Made by a program: the position numbers and the translations under genes. Below, in pieces: positions 53,345 through 63,744 of a stretch of DNA of 64,000 bases (position 1 is the first letter of the stretch; each line of letters begins with the position of its first letter). The notes under the pieces are model-generated. The model ran no database searches. It was not told the origin of the DNA and saw only the letters and a list, made by a program, of their open reading frames with translations. Origin of the DNA: CAVWCW01 sp963753615 (GTDB lineage: Bacteria > Pseudomonadota > Gammaproteobacteria > Chromatiales > Chromatiaceae); contig CAVWCW010000006.1 in assembly GCA_963753615.1 (NCBI GenBank), positions 190,832 to 254,831 of the forward strand. The letters are read 5' to 3'.

Positions 53345-55690
53345 GTGCTGCTGATGCGGCTGTTCTCGATTGTCCAGTGGCACCATTTCGCCTATATGGT
53401 GATCAGCCTGGCCCTGCTCGGCTACGGCGCCAGCGGCGCCCTGCTGACCCTGGCCCGGGAGCGCTTGATGCCGCGTTTCGGCCCCGCCTTCGTGCTCGGC
53501 GCGGTGCTGTTCGGAATCACCAGCCTCGGCGGCTTCCTGCTCGCCCAGCAGCTGCCGTTCAATACCCTGGAGATCCTCTGGGACCGCCGCCAGTGGCTCT
53601 ACCTGCTGGCCTGCTATCTGCTGCTGTTCCTGCCGTTCTTGTGTGCGGCCAGCTGCATCTGCCTGGCGTTTCAGCGTTTCGGCGGCGAGATCGGACGCCT
53701 CTACAGCTTCGATCTGCTGGGCGCCGGGGCTGGTTCCCTGGGCGTCATCCTGCTGCTGTTCCTGCTCGAACCGGCGGAACTGCTGCGCCTGCTGGCCTTG
53801 GCCGGCCCCCTGGCCGGCATCCTGGCGGTATTGCAGATGGGGCTGCCGGGGCAGCGGTTCTGGCTCGCCGGCCTGCTCGCCCTGAGCGGCCTGCTGGCGG
53901 CGCTGCCGACGGCTTGGCTGGAGCCGCGCCTGTCGGACTATAAGGAGCTGAGCCAGCTGCTGCGCATCCCCGGCACCCGAGTGCTGGCCGAGCACTCCAG
54001 TCCGCTGGGCCTGGTGACCCTGATCGAAAGCCCCCAGGTGCCCCTGCGCCAGGCCCCGGGCCTGAGCCTGGCCAGCCCGGCATCCCCACCCGAGCAGCTG
54101 GGCATTCTCACCGACGGCGATGCCCTGACCCCCATCGACCGCTATGACGGCCGGCGCGAGGGACTAGCGTACTTGGACTGGTTGACCTCCGCGCTGCCCT
54201 ATCACCTGAGCGCACCCGGTCGGGTGCTGGTGCTGGGGGCCGGCGGCGGCAACGGCGTGCTGCAAGCGGTCTACCACGGGGCCGAACAGATCGACGCGGT
54301 GGAGCTCAATCCCCAAGTGGCGCAACTGGTGACCCGCGACTACGCCGAGTTTTCCGGTTGGAACCTGTTGCAGGACCGGATCAACCTGCACATTGCCGAG
54401 GCCCGGGGCTTCGTCGCCGCCAGCCCGGAGCGCTGGGACCTGATCCAGGTGACCCTGCTGGACGCCGCCGGGGCCGCCTCCGCCGGAGTCTATTCCCTGA
54501 GCGAGAGTTATATCTACACCCTGGAGGCCCTGCAGGAGTACCTGGCTCACCTGGCGCCGAACGGCTGGCTGGCGATCACCCGTTGGGTCCAGCTGCCACC
54601 CCGGGACGGCGTCAAGCTGCTCGCCAGCGCCGCCCAGGCCCTGCGCTCCCAGGGGGTGAGGGACCCGGGTGCCCGGTTGCTGATGATCCGCGGCTGGAGC
54701 ACCAGCACCCTGCTGGTGCGCAACGGCCCGGTAACCCCAGCCGAAGTGGAACGGTTGCGGGCCTTCAGCGCCGAGCGCTCCTTCGACCTGGTCTGGTATG
54801 CGGGCATGGCCCCGGACCAGGCCAACCGCTACCACCGCCTGGACGCGCCCTACTTCCATCAAGCGGCCCGCGCCCTGTTGGCGGGCCCGGAGCAGGCCCG
54901 GGCCTTCATTGAGCAGTACAAGTTCATGTTGGAGCCGGCCACGGACGACCGCCCCTTCTACTTCAACTTCTTCCGCTGGCGCTCCCTGCCCGAGATCCTA
55001 GGCCTCTGGGGCCGGGGCGGGGTGCCGCTGCTGGAACTGGGCTATCCGGTGCTGGCGGCCACCCTGGTGCAGGCCCTGCTGGCGAGCCTGGTGCTGATCC
55101 TGCTGCCGCTGGCCCTGCTGCGGCGGCGCGAGCCGAGCGCCCGGGGCGCTTATTCCGGGCGGGTGGCCATCTTCTTTATGGCCATCGGAATGGCCTTCCT
55201 GATGCTGGAGATCGCCTTTATTCAGCGCTTCATCCTGTTCCTCAGCCATCCCCTGTATGCAGTGGCGGCGGTGCTATGCGGCTTTCTGCTATTCTCGGGT
55301 CTGGGCAGCCGCTTCGCCGGGCGCCTGACCAACCGCCGCCGCGGCATGCTGGCGGCCCTGGCGGCCCTGGCCGCGGTGGCGCTCGCCTACCTCTGGCTGC
55401 TGCCGCCCCTGTTTCAGGCTCTGATCGCCCTGCCGGACCCACTGAAGATCGCGCTGGCCCTGGCCCTGATCGCGCCGCTCGCCTTTCCCATGGGCATGCC
55501 CTTTCCGCTGGCCCTGAGCAATGTCTCCGACCGGGCGCCAGGGCTGGTGCCCTGGGCCTGGGGCATCAACGGCTGCGCCTCGCTGATCAGCGCTGTGCTC
55601 GCCACCCTCCTGGCAATTCACTTCGGCTTCAGCCTGGTAGTACTGGGAGCCCTGGGGCTGTATGGGCTGGCGGCGCTGAGCCGGCCTTGA
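53345..55690 (+). CDS. membrane-fused spermidine-synthase-like methyl/aminopropyl-transferase
   Basis: The 781 residues have N-terminal membrane helices, a central Rossmann domain VLVLGAGGGNGVLQAVYHGA with DAVELNPQVAQLV, and further helices at the C-terminus (PFYFNFFRWRS, then six or so spans). The text YAIALISASALAYE immediately upstream is family-typical. The true start may therefore be GTG 53256, separated by a run of eight C (53275-53282) where one C appears missing. Fusions of a SpeE-like domain with a transporter-like domain are widespread and of unknown substrate. Confidence 0.8.
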   Translation: MLLMRLFSIVQWHHFAYMVISLALLGYGASGALLTLARERLMPRFGPAFVLGAVLFGITSLGGFLLAQQLPFNTLEILWDRRQWLYLLACYLLLFLPFLCAASCICLAFQRFGGEIGRLYSFDLLGAGAGSLGVILLLFLLEPAELLRLLALAGPLAGILAVLQMGLPGQRFWLAGLLALSGLLAALPTAWLEPRLSDYKELSQLLRIPGTRVLAEHSSPLGLVTLIESPQVPLRQAPGLSLASPASPPEQLGILTDGDALTPIDRYDGRREGLAYLDWLTSALPYHLSAPGRVLVLGAGGGNGVLQAVYHGAEQIDAVELNPQVAQLVTRDYAEFSGWNLLQDRINLHIAEARGFVAASPERWDLIQVTLLDAAGAASAGVYSLSESYIYTLEALQEYLAHLAPNGWLAITRWVQLPPRDGVKLLASAAQALRSQGVRDPGARLLMIRGWSTSTLLVRNGPVTPAEVERLRAFSAERSFDLVWYAGMAPDQANRYHRLDAPYFHQAARALLAGPEQARAFIEQYKFMLEPATDDRPFYFNFFRWRSLPEILGLWGRGGVPLLELGYPVLAATLVQALLASLVLILLPLALLRRREPSARGAYSGRVAIFFMAIGMAFLMLEIAFIQRFILFLSHPLYAVAAVLCGFLLFSGLGSRFAGRLTNRRRGMLAALAALAAVALAYLWLLPPLFQALIALPDPLKIALALALIAPLAFPMGMPFPLALSNVSDRAPGLVPWAWGINGCASLISAVLATLLAIHFGFSLVVLGALGLYGLAALSRP

Positions 55691-55749
55691 GGCACCGCCC
55701 GGCCCCCAAGCGCACCGGGGCCGGCTCGCTCGCTTAGAACGATTGCCAG

Positions 55750-55812
55750 GCCGTTAGGGAAGAGCTGATCTGTTGCTTTTCCCGAGCGGGGCGGCACGCC
55801 CCGCCCTTTAAG
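55750..55812. repeat. R2-type 5' part with strong hairpin
   Basis: AGCTGATCTGTTGCTTTTCCC is similar to the start of R2. It is followed by GGGGCGGCACGCCCC, a GC stem with a T-rich tail (CTTTAAGG). It may terminate the transcript of the SpeE-like gene and the convergent cytochrome gene. Confidence 0.5.
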
Positions 55813-56269
55813 GCCCTTCCACCCCGAACCGCCAGGCCGCATGACAGCCGACGCAGTTCTGCATCAGCTCGGCCAAGGCGGCGAGGCTGTGCTGGGGGTC
55901 CGCAAGGGCCTCGGTATCCAGGGCCAGGCGGTCGAAGCGGTCGTGGGTGTCGAAGCCCAGGCGTTTGAAAGCCAGGGGTAGTTTGCCGATCAGGCTGGCA
56001 GGCGGGGGTTGGTGGCCGGCGCCGACCTTGCGGGCGGCGACCGCCGCCGCTGCCAGGTCATCCCTGGCCAGGGCGGCGGTGATCTGCTGCACGGCAACCA
56101 GAAAACCGCGCATCTCCGCCAGCACCAGGTCGCGCTCGCCGGGGCTGAGCAGGATGGCCTGGCGGCCGTCCCGGGCGGGTAGGCTGGAGCCCTGGATCAG
56201 GAAGGTGTAGGCCAGCACCAGGGTGGCCAGCGCGAACAAAAGAGCCAGAGGCCAGCACAGGCGGCGCAT
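55808..56269 (-). CDS. monohaem c-type cytochrome, cytochrome c'-like
   Basis: The 153-residue protein has an N-terminal signal/anchor (LCWPLALLFALATLVLAY) and a mainly helical body. The C-terminal haem site is NCVGCHAAWRF. A CxxCH near the C-terminus after four helices is the pattern of cytochrome c'-like proteins, which bind NO or CO or carry electrons. It lies 35 bases downstream of the cyclic-nucleotide-domain gene in the same direction, possibly under its control. Confidence 0.82.
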   Translation of the reverse strand: MRRLCWPLALLFALATLVLAYTFLIQGSSLPARDGRQAILLSPGERDLVLAEMRGFLVAVQQITAALARDDLAAAAVAARKVGAGHQPPPASLIGKLPLAFKRLGFDTHDRFDRLALDTEALADPQHSLAALAELMQNCVGCHAAWRFGVEGP

Positions 56270-56304
56270 TCGGGGCGTCCTCAGCGTCTCTCTGATGGAG
56301 ACTC

Positions 56305-56751
56305 CTAGTCCAGCGATTCCCGCGACAGGCAGGCCGTGAGCTTGTGCAGCAGCAACCGGGAGACGTTCTGCCAGAGCTGGATCTGGGCCTCGGGGCTGAG
56401 CTTCGCGATGCCTTCCTGGGTGATCTCCACCAGCTCGGTTTTTCCGTCGGCGATCATGGATACCGCGCGCTCGGAACCGGGGTCGGCGAGCCCCTGGATG
56501 CCGGTCACCGCACCTTGATTGTAGAGCATCTGTCGGAACGGCGTACGCAGGCTGGCGCGCTTGACGGTGAGGGTGCCGGAGCGGATCAGCCAGCAGCGGT
56601 CTGCCGGTTCGCCGCGCTTGTACAGGCGCTCGCCGCGCTTGAGTTTCAGCTGGCGCGGCTGCAAATGCGTTATCACTTCGTCCAACTGGGCCTCACTGAA
56701 CCCGGCGAACAGCCTGGATTTTGCGAGCAAGGCGGTGCATTCGTCAGACAT
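56305..56751 (-). CDS. cyclic nucleotide-binding (CRP-like sensor) domain protein
   Basis: The 148-residue protein, from ATG 56751 (MSDECTALLAKSRLFAGFSE), has one cNMP-binding beta-roll: LKRGERLYKRGEPADRCWLI, RSGTLTVKRASLRTPFRQML. There is no DNA-binding HTH, so it is not a complete CRP/FNR regulator. The phosphate-binding Arg-Glu pair is not clear. It may work with another protein. It is upstream of the cytochrome gene. Confidence 0.8.
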   Translation of the reverse strand: MSDECTALLAKSRLFAGFSEAQLDEVITHLQPRQLKLKRGERLYKRGEPADRCWLIRSGTLTVKRASLRTPFRQMLYNQGAVTGIQGLADPGSERAVSMIADGKTELVEITQEGIAKLSPEAQIQLWQNVSRLLLHKLTACLSRESLD

Positions 56752-56913
56752 TTCTAACCCCTCCGGTTCGGCGCTATGACAGGCTTCTAATCCTCTTGAC
56801 CTTACCCGAATTTCGGCCTGCTGTCGCGGACCGCCACCGCCCGCATTCGCCAGCCCCGATTCGGTCGGATGGGCTATGCTTTGGGCTCCAATCAAAAACA
56901 AGGGGAACGACCG

Positions 56914-58588
56914 ATGGAGATCGGCAGTAAGGACGGAAAACGCCAACCCATAGCCTGCTCCAACAACAGGCACCCGCTCACCCCGAGATCGTGCCTGACC
57001 CGCCGCCCCGGCACCCGATTGCTGGCTGCTGCGGGCCTGGCCCTGGCAACCGCGCTGCGCCGGAGCCGGCCAATCGAACTCCACCTACTCGGCCATGTAC
57101 TTCCACAGCCAGGTGCGGGACGCGTCGGCCTGCGCCATGACGGCAAACGCCGGCGAAGTCGTGTTTGCCCCGGGCATCGGCAACCCGGCCGCCAGCTGTG
57201 CCGACGCCTTCGGCTGGAAACAGTTTTTGGACGCCGTGGCTGCCCGCTTCTGGACCCAGTGGGCCAATGACGAGACCCTCTGGGTGAAGAATCCGAAGCC
57301 GCTGTGCGGCTCACCGAGCGACAACGACTGCTGCTTCGTCGATCCCGCGGGCGGGCCCCAGGTAGGCTACCGGGATGCCTCGGGCAAGGCTGTGCCGCCC
57401 GTCGACGTAGGCGGTCCCGGCGAGTATTGCCCCTATATTCCGGGCGACTACGGCGGCGCCGACGAGACCACTTTCGCCGGCGGGAAACCGGTGACCAGCC
57501 ACAACACCACCTTCCTGCGGCTTCTGGATCCGGGCCGCATCGGTCGCCAACGAGAGGTAGAGGTGGTCTACCGGAACGATCCCTTCGTGCACTACACCAC
57601 CAGCCAGGAGCTGTACTCCCAGACCGGGCTGGCCAAGCTGTTTGCGCGGATCGCCGGCGAGGCGCAAAACAGCGCCCCTTACCGCCCCACCGGGCAGGGG
57701 GCGGCCTACCCGATGGACGCGGTCATGTTCAAGGTCGACTGGATTCCCGAGCAAACCATGTTGGATCTCGGCTACGTAAGCGATCACGACCAGGACCCGA
57801 ACACCCCGCCGCAAAACCCGGAGCACCCCTACGTCACCATGAAGATCAATGCCTCCAGCGACAAAGGCAAGACCTACCAGGAGGGGCTGTATTACCTGGC
57901 GGCGTTCACGGGCGCCTCCAAGGCGTTGCCCAATTGGCACTGGTATGCCTTCGAGCATGCGGCCAACCCAGGCCGGTGCGACTTCACCGGCTGCAACGAC
58001 AGCTACGGCTTCAGCACCCGGGTGACGACCCTGGCCCCGGTGCAAAGCGACCCGAAGCAGCCGGCAGAGATCAGCATAGACAGCCACTTCATCACGCCGC
58101 ATACGGAGACGGACCAGTTGGACGACCAGACCGACCTGTTCCAGCTCGGCCAGACCTACCCGTCAGGCACCATGAGCGAGGGCCTTCGGTCCCTGTTCGA
58201 GGCCACCGGAATCGGCAGCGGCTCCAACCCGGTGAACCCGGATCTGCCGCAAGCCAGCGACCCGGCCTGGAAGAGCTACCGCCTCAAGGGCACACAAACC
58301 CAGTTCTATAACCGCGACGGCTTTCCCACCATCGTCGGCGCCTCGATCACCGAGGGGGGCTTCGTAAATACCGCCTCCTGCCTGAGCTGTCATGTGCAGG
58401 CCTCGGTCAATGCCCAAGGTGCTGCCCCCGGGGTGCCGGGAGTAGGCGCCAGCGGGCGACTCAACCTGTTTGGGCTCGGCACCGTGGTCAACGGCGCGCC
58501 CGAGGTGGGCGATTACTACGACCGCGGCACCAGCAATCAGCGGGCGGTTCAGGTGGACTTCGTATGGGGGGTGCTGTTCGCCCAGTAG
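56914..58588 (+). CDS. large exported monohaem protein, one-base frameshift in leader
   Basis: ATG 56914, preceded by AAGGGG, opens a leader with CLTRRPGTRLLAAAGLALAT. One extra base near 57055 then shifts into CAGAGQSNSTYSAMYFHSQV (the first Cys could make it a lipoprotein). The rest runs about 495 residues, with many aromatic and Pro/Gly loops and one haem site ASCLSCHVQAS near the C-terminus. The family has no function I can name; similar proteins occur in sulfur and iron oxidisers. Two late paired cysteines (GRCDFTGC and LCGS...CC) suggest disulfides. Confidence 0.65.
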
Positions 58589-58770
58589 GCCCAGGGCAGC
58601 ACTGGCGGCCGAGGGACCGGCCCCAGAGGGACGGCATCCTGCCCGGCAGCGGGAACCGCAGAACTGGGCACAATCGACTCGTTTCATTGCATGGTCACCA
58701 GGCACCAGCTTGGGTAGTCAGGCTCGACATAGAGTTTGAATAGAATTCTTATGATCGTCGGAGTTCGCAG

Positions 58771-59172
58771 ATGCTCTATGAATCCCGATGGCTCAATGGC
58801 GGAACCATGCTGATAGCTGAGGCTGAAAAACCGCATTCACGCGCCAAAGAGTGGTGGTACCTCCCCCATTACTCCACCTATGCCATCATCACCCTGTTCG
58901 GCGATGTTGCGGTCACCCTCAACAAACTCATGGGCCATAGCGGTACCGTGCCCAGCGCCCTGCTCGCATAGGATGCGCCCGGGGCTCTCGCACGCCTGAG
59001 GGCAGCGGTCTCCGCCGACCCCGATATGCCTCTGGACCCGATTGCGAACAAGGGTCAGGATAGAGATGATGGTGAAAGCTCTCATGTCAGCCTGGCCCAT
59101 CGCGCGTTGCCGCTCATGGAACGCCTCAATGCGGCGGTCGCCCAGGGCAAGAATGTCATGTGGGAGTCTTGA
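58771..59172 (+). pseudogene. DUF1840 protein with nonsense codon
   Basis: The sequence YAIITLFGDVAVTLNKLMGH and GTVPSALLA is followed by an in-frame TAG (58969-58971) where relatives carry Glu. It then reads DAPGALARLRAAVSADPDMP and VSLAHRALPLMERLNAAVAQ to a stop at 59172. This is DUF1840, a short protein of unknown function. The N-terminal about 40 residues do not match the family and may come from rearrangement. The stop leaves a truncated first half. Confidence 0.7.
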
Positions 59173-59265
59173 TGCCCAATCGCACCTGACAATATTGGGA
59201 ATCGGTGCTCTGCTAGGGGATCATTGAAATCGGATACATCGGGTAGATCGAGGAACAGGCAAATC

Positions 59266-60490
59266 ATGGAACAACTGACACAGAAAGAGGACGCAGGCGC
59301 GGCGGATCGGGACGCAAGATTGGAGGCGATCGAGCAGAGCCTTATCGAGCGTATCGGGGACGTGGACGATGATCGCCGCCGCACGGCCTCGGCGTTGCAT
59401 CGCGCCCTGGAGACCCGCGTCGAGGAAATGGATGCGAAGCTGCGCCGCAGCAGGCGCATGACAGCTAGCTTCGCCGCCTTGGCGTTCCTGATTGCCCTCG
59501 CTGCCCTAGGTTTCGTGCTAATGCAGCCGGTAATCGATATTCCCGAGATTACGGGGCAGCTTGCGCAGTTGAAGCAGGATGTAGCCCGTATGCGCGCCGT
59601 CAGCTCAGAAGACGACCTGCTGCGCGAGAAACTGAGTGGGCTCACGGCCGCGGTCACGGATGTCACGGTCTCGCTGGAGACGCTCGAACTCGAGCGTAGC
59701 GAACGGCAGGCGGCGGATGCCAATCTGGCGAAGCGGCTGACGCAGTCCGAGGCTTCAAGGGATCGCATGGCCAGTGAGATAGAGGTTCTGAGCGCGGCCC
59801 TGGCGGGTGCCTCCCCGCCTTCGAGCATGGCCCCAGGGAGTGAGCCCGAGCGATCCCCGCAGCCGTCCGCACAACCCGAGGCCGGCATCGTTCAACAGTC
59901 TCTCCCTCCCTCGGCTCCTCCCGAAATCGAATCCGAGCAACCATCGGACCAGCAGACCGATACCCCGGCACCTCCGGCGGTAGAGGTGGATGGGGCAGAG
60001 CTTGTGGGTGCGATGCCGTCGGATACGGGTGGGGCCTCAACCCCTGCCGCTGAGGAGAGTGCAGCCGGGAACCCAGATGTATCGCTACTGTCCGAGTCCG
60101 AAATCTCTATACCGGCAGCCGTCGAGCCGAGACCTGTTGAGGCGGGAAAGCCCGCACAGGACACCGCCCGGGCATGGATGATTGAGGAATCGAGCCTGAG
60201 TCTCGATGAACAGCGGTACGCCCTGCAGCTCATCGGATTCTACAGCCTTGATGCGCTGCGCGAGTTTGCCGACCGGGATGACCTGCCGAGCCAGCTCTAC
60301 TATCGCCGCGAGACGCCTGCGCGGCAAGCCCTGGTATGTCCTGATCCATAGCCTGCACGAGAACAGGACATCGGCTGCGGCAGCGCGCGCCACCTTGCCG
60401 CCGGATTTAGCTGACTTGGACATCTGGGTGCGGTCCCTGAGCGAGGGTACGAGGCTCGAGGCGTTCGAGTTCCTCGGCAGCGCCCCTTGA
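59266..60490 (+). CDS. membrane-anchored SPOR-type protein, one-base insertion
   Basis: Start ATG 59266 has GAGGAACAGG upstream. The protein has a charged cytosolic N-terminus, one membrane segment (FAALAFLIALAALGFVLM), a coiled coil (AADANLAKRLTQSEASRDRM) and a long Pro/Ser/Glu-rich linker. The C-terminal SPOR-like domain reads YALQLIGFYSLDALREFADR and then, after one inserted C near 60318, LRGKPWYVLIHSLHENRTSA to 60490. SPOR domains bind denuded peptidoglycan at the division septum, as in DamX or DedD. The first frame ends at 60351. Confidence 0.75.
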
Positions 60491-60506
60491 ACCCGAATAC
60501 GGTTGT

Positions 60507-60856
60507 TTGGAATCGCCAGCCTGTGAAGAGCGATTGGACAATGGGGAAAAGAATCCGAGGCCACGCATCGCCCGCGAGCAGGCGACCATCGCAGCCATGA
60601 TGAACATCTACTGCCGCGATCATCATGAGCGCGAGGGCGCCCTCTGCGGCGACTGCGATGCGTTCCTGGACTATGCCAGGCAGCGCCTGGATATTGTCCC
60701 TTTCGTGAAGAGAAGCCCGCCTGCAACCACTACAAGGTTCATTGTTACAGCCAGATCATGCGTGAGCGGGTCAAACGGTCATGCGCTATGCCGGACCGAG
60801 AATGCTATTGCGCCATCCCCTGTTGAGCTTTTTATAGCGGCATGATCTATGAGTAG
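60507..60856 (+). pseudogene. YgbA-like nitrous-oxide-stimulated-promoter family gene, decayed
   Basis: Successive frames give RIAREQATIAAMMNIYCRDH, ALCGDCDAFLDYARQRLD, then CPFREEKPACNHYKVHCYSQ, IMRERVKR, VMRYAGPRMLLRHPLLSF and GMIYE. This is the Cys-rich YgbA-type family. At least three indels, of both signs, separate the blocks. The mixed pattern indicates a true pseudogene. Several Cys that would bind a metal remain. Confidence 0.75.
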
Positions 60857-61696
60857 GTTGCGCCCCGACCGAGCTACCCTATCGAACCTCATGATGTACT
60901 AAATGGGGGCCCGGGCGGGGGTCGAGGCCGTCTCCAATTTGGAATCGTCACCGCGACCGCTGGCTTTCCGTGGGATTCCGCCCCAAGTGTTGTTCGTAAG
61001 AGAAATACGTACCGCATTTTTGCAGATCCCGTACCTGGCCAGAGAAAGCCGAGCGTCCGCAAAATGCTGAAGCGGACCTTCGTTTTGTGCACCGCAATAG
61101 GCCGGATTCGACCCACAGCTGCCTGTCGCACCCTCGCCCTTCGACGCCCGCTATGCAGCGATTGCGGTCATTCAGTCTCGAGTTGGGTGCGGGCAAAGCC
61201 GGCCTCGGGAATCGTGAAGAAATTGGCTGAAATACTCGATTACGGCCGGCTCGGCAGGCCCGGACTACGGCCGACACCGCACCGAAGCGCGGGTTGGCGA
61301 CTGTTGGATGACTTGGGCGTACTCGATCGACTTTCGGAAAAGGGTTTTTGTTCGTCCTATACTCCCCGAGCGGGCGTCAGTTGCGTTTTCTCGAAGCTGC
61401 CCAATTGACAGGCATCGGATGTGATGTGCCGCCAAAAGGTTCCCTGATCTGGATCGGAACGCAGATTTGCAGCGCGTCCATAGTGACGAGTATGCTGTCA
61501 CGGCTTCGCTTTGGCCGTGAGGGAATCGAAAATGCAGTTTTCGCTGACTGGGCTAGCCGCCTTCTTCGCAGCCTCGTCCAGATAGAACGTCAAGTCCAAC
61601 AGAGACATTATGATACGTGAACGAATCTGGGCGAAATCGACCTGCAAGAAGTGCTCGACCTCGTTACCAGTACAACAGGAGGCAACTCGATAGTAG
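60857..61696. other. 840-base region without a supported gene
   Basis: Short frames exist but none shows family text. At about 61073-61125 lies a dispersed motif (AAGCGGACCTTCG, then GCAATAGGCCGG, CGACCCACAGCTGCC) that recurs at 63190-63290. The last 60 bases carry AGGAGG at 61677 as the ribosome site for mscS. The region seems to be decayed sequence. Confidence 0.5.
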
Positions 61697-62570
61697 ATGC
61701 ACGATCGACTGACAGAGCTGCTCGGGCCTGTGGCCGGGCTTTTCCACGTCGACAGCGTCGAGGCCATGGCGCTGCGGATACTCGGCGCCGTGCTCGTTCT
61801 GCTGGCCGCGTTCTGGATCTCCGGGACCACGCAGCGTTACCTCGTTCGGCGTTTGCAGCGTCAGGACACAGGTGGCGCGCAGGCGATCCACACGTACCGG
61901 CAGATCGTTCAGGCCGTGGTCTGGGTCGTCGGAGGCGCCATCGCCCTGCACACCCTCGGCATCGATCTGACGCACATGTTCACGGCGGGCGGACTCTTCG
62001 CGGTGGCGCTCGCCTTCGCGATGAAGGATCTGGCGGAAAACCTCGTCTCCGGGCTGCTCCTGCGTCTGGGGGGGGGAGATAAAGCACGGTGATGTGCTCC
62101 GCACGGAAGACGGCGAAATTGTTCAGGTAAAGAAAATAGGATCACGAACCAGCATTGTTCGGACCAAGGAGGAAGCGGATCGCATCATTCCCAATGCCGC
62201 CTTGGCCCAGAACGCAATCTCCAACTATACGCACGGGGATTCTCTGTACCGCCTGGAGACGACAGTGGGCGTAGCCTACGAGTCCGATCTAAGGAAGGTC
62301 AGGACAACTCTGGAGACAGTCTGTGAACACCTGGATTGGAAGTCCGCGCAGAAGCAGCCCCTGATTCAGTTGCTCGACTTCGGCGACTCGTCCGTGGTTT
62401 ACCGGGTCCTGGTGTGGATCGAGGATCCCTGGATCTCCGGCCGGCTGCGCTCCGAGCTCAACGAGGCGATCTGGTGGGCGCTCAAAGACGTCGGCATCGT
62501 CATCGCCTTTCCGCAGCTCGATGTGCACATCGCGCAGGACGAGTTTTCGGGTTCAGGCAACGCTCGATAA
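61697..62570 (+). CDS. mscS: MscS-family mechanosensitive channel, frameshift in G run
   Basis: The N-terminal part has 2-3 membrane helices and the pore helix FTAGGLFAVALAFAMKDLAE with NLVSGLLLRL. The frame breaks in a run of nine G (62068-62076). With eight G it would continue LGGEIKHGDVLRTEDGEIVQ, then SIVRTKEEADRIIPNAALAQ and the beta/alpha-beta vestibule domain to 62570. The protein releases osmolytes on hypo-osmotic shock. The G9 run is either a sequencing error or a reversible on/off switch. Confidence 0.85.
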
Positions 62571-62580
62571 GCCCTGTAGC

Positions 62581-63000
62581 TCAGTCGGTGATGGTCATCG
62601 GGGTCCCCTGCAGCACCAGACTTCGGGCAAGTTGCATGTGTTTCATCACCGGGTTCTCGCATTCCCGCTGTTCCGGGATTTCGCCCAGCTTGGCGCGGGT
62701 CATGGCCTCCTGCCGGTTGTCTGCGCACCAGCCTGAAATAGCCTCGACGTAAGATGGCGAGCCCACCTCGGTCCGCGGGAACAGCATGTAGCGCTCGCGT
62801 ACCCCGGCGTCTGTGAGTTGCCCGATCTCCTTGTGCATTTTTCGACAGCAAGGACAATCCGCATCGGTGAAGGTAGAGATCGTGTATTGGCTCCCCATCG
62901 TGGACGCATATCGAACTCTGTGCATCGCTCCGTCGCCAAGTGCACGGGCCGTCTTTGAGGGCGTCGGGAGTTTCCCCGGCAATCGGTCGACCTGTTAGGC
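62581..63000 (-). pseudogene. dsbC: DsbC-type disulfide isomerase fragment
   Basis: The minus strand reads GSQYTISTFTDADCPCCRKM, HKEIGQLTDAGVRERYMLFP and SPSYVEAISGWCADNRQEAM, the thioredoxin-fold part of DsbC. The active-site motif is CPCC instead of CPYC. The frame stops just after LQGTPMTITD, lacking the final helix. The N-terminal dimerisation domain upstream is not recognisable. It is truncated on both sides and unlikely to work. Confidence 0.7.
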
Positions 63001-63189
63001 TGACGAGCATCTTGAGTTCGCAAGGATGCGATCATGTTGCCGTTACCGGCTGGCAGGTCGATGACCGCTTTCAGCTGCCGGTCCCCCGACGTACAACGAG
63101 GAGCCGCTCCTGGCCGGTTGCAGTGGTAGCGGGGACCACCAGGAAGGTCAGCTATCCAGACAAGTGCCTCACACCTGAAAGCTGACGCT

Positions 63190-63290
63190 CCGATTGTGCG
63201 GTGCAATAGGCCGAAACCGACCCACTGCTGCCGGTGGATCTCATCCGGCGAGCGACAAGTCATCCGCAGGAGCGGACCTTGAATCCGAGC
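63190..63290. repeat. dispersed motif, second copy
   Basis: GTGCAATAGGCCGAAACCGACCCACTGCTGCC-type sequence (blocks GCAATAGGCCG, CGACCCA and CTGCTGCCGG) and, later, GAGCGGACCTTG match blocks of 61073-61125 in a different order. The repeat is short and degenerate. It may mark a rearrangement point. The rest of 63011-63336 shows no gene. Confidence 0.4.
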
Positions 63291-63336
63291 AGAAATCCTA
63301 CGCAACCTCGGGAGACTCAATTTGTTGCCGCAGTCT

Positions 63337-63744
63337 TTACGTCTGCACGCGTCCGAGGCTGCGATGGCCGGTTCCGGCCTTTAAGACGCCTTCACTCCAG
63401 GTTCGGGCCAGGCGATTGACGGGTTCGCGCGCGAACCCGGTGGCCAGGTTACTCGCGACCAACGGCACCGCTAATGCGAGGATGCCCCGCCCAGCGACAG
63501 CGGCAGTGGTGACACCCGCCAAGGCTGCAGTCGTGCCGGACAATAAACCCAGAATCGCACCTGTGCTGACAAGGGTCAAACCCTCAGCCGCGAATTCATA
63601 ACCGTCTCGCAGCTGGCTGCGGCGCACCGAGACGGCACCGTGGATGACGCCCAGCGCGACACCCGCTACCGCACCTGCGATCGCATTCGTCTTCGCAGTT
63701 TGTGCCAGTTGCTCCCAATGGGCTCTTGAAATTTGCTCCAGCAT
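63337..63744 (-). CDS. glycine-zipper-like membrane protein, unknown
   Basis: The 135-residue protein (MLEQISRAHWEQLAQTAKTN) has two or three hydrophobic Gly/Ala-rich segments (AIAGAVAGVALGVIHGAVSV, VSTGAILGLLSGTTAALAGV) that look like glycine zippers. It ends with a basic tail. There is no signal peptide or known domain. Downstream neighbours are remnants, so no operon information is available. Confidence 0.5.
   Translation of the reverse strand: MLEQISRAHWEQLAQTAKTNAIAGAVAGVALGVIHGAVSVRRSQLRDGYEFAAEGLTLVSTGAILGLLSGTTAALAGVTTAAVAGRGILALAVPLVASNLATGFAREPVNRLARTWSEGVLKAGTGHRSLGRVQT

Noticed and set aside
62573..62592. tRNA-like 5' end (CCCTGTAGCTCAGTCGGT)
   Set aside because: The D-arm start looks right, but the second strand of the D stem, the anticodon arm and the T arm are absent. 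It lies at the broken end of the dsbC fragment and may be a scrap or chance.
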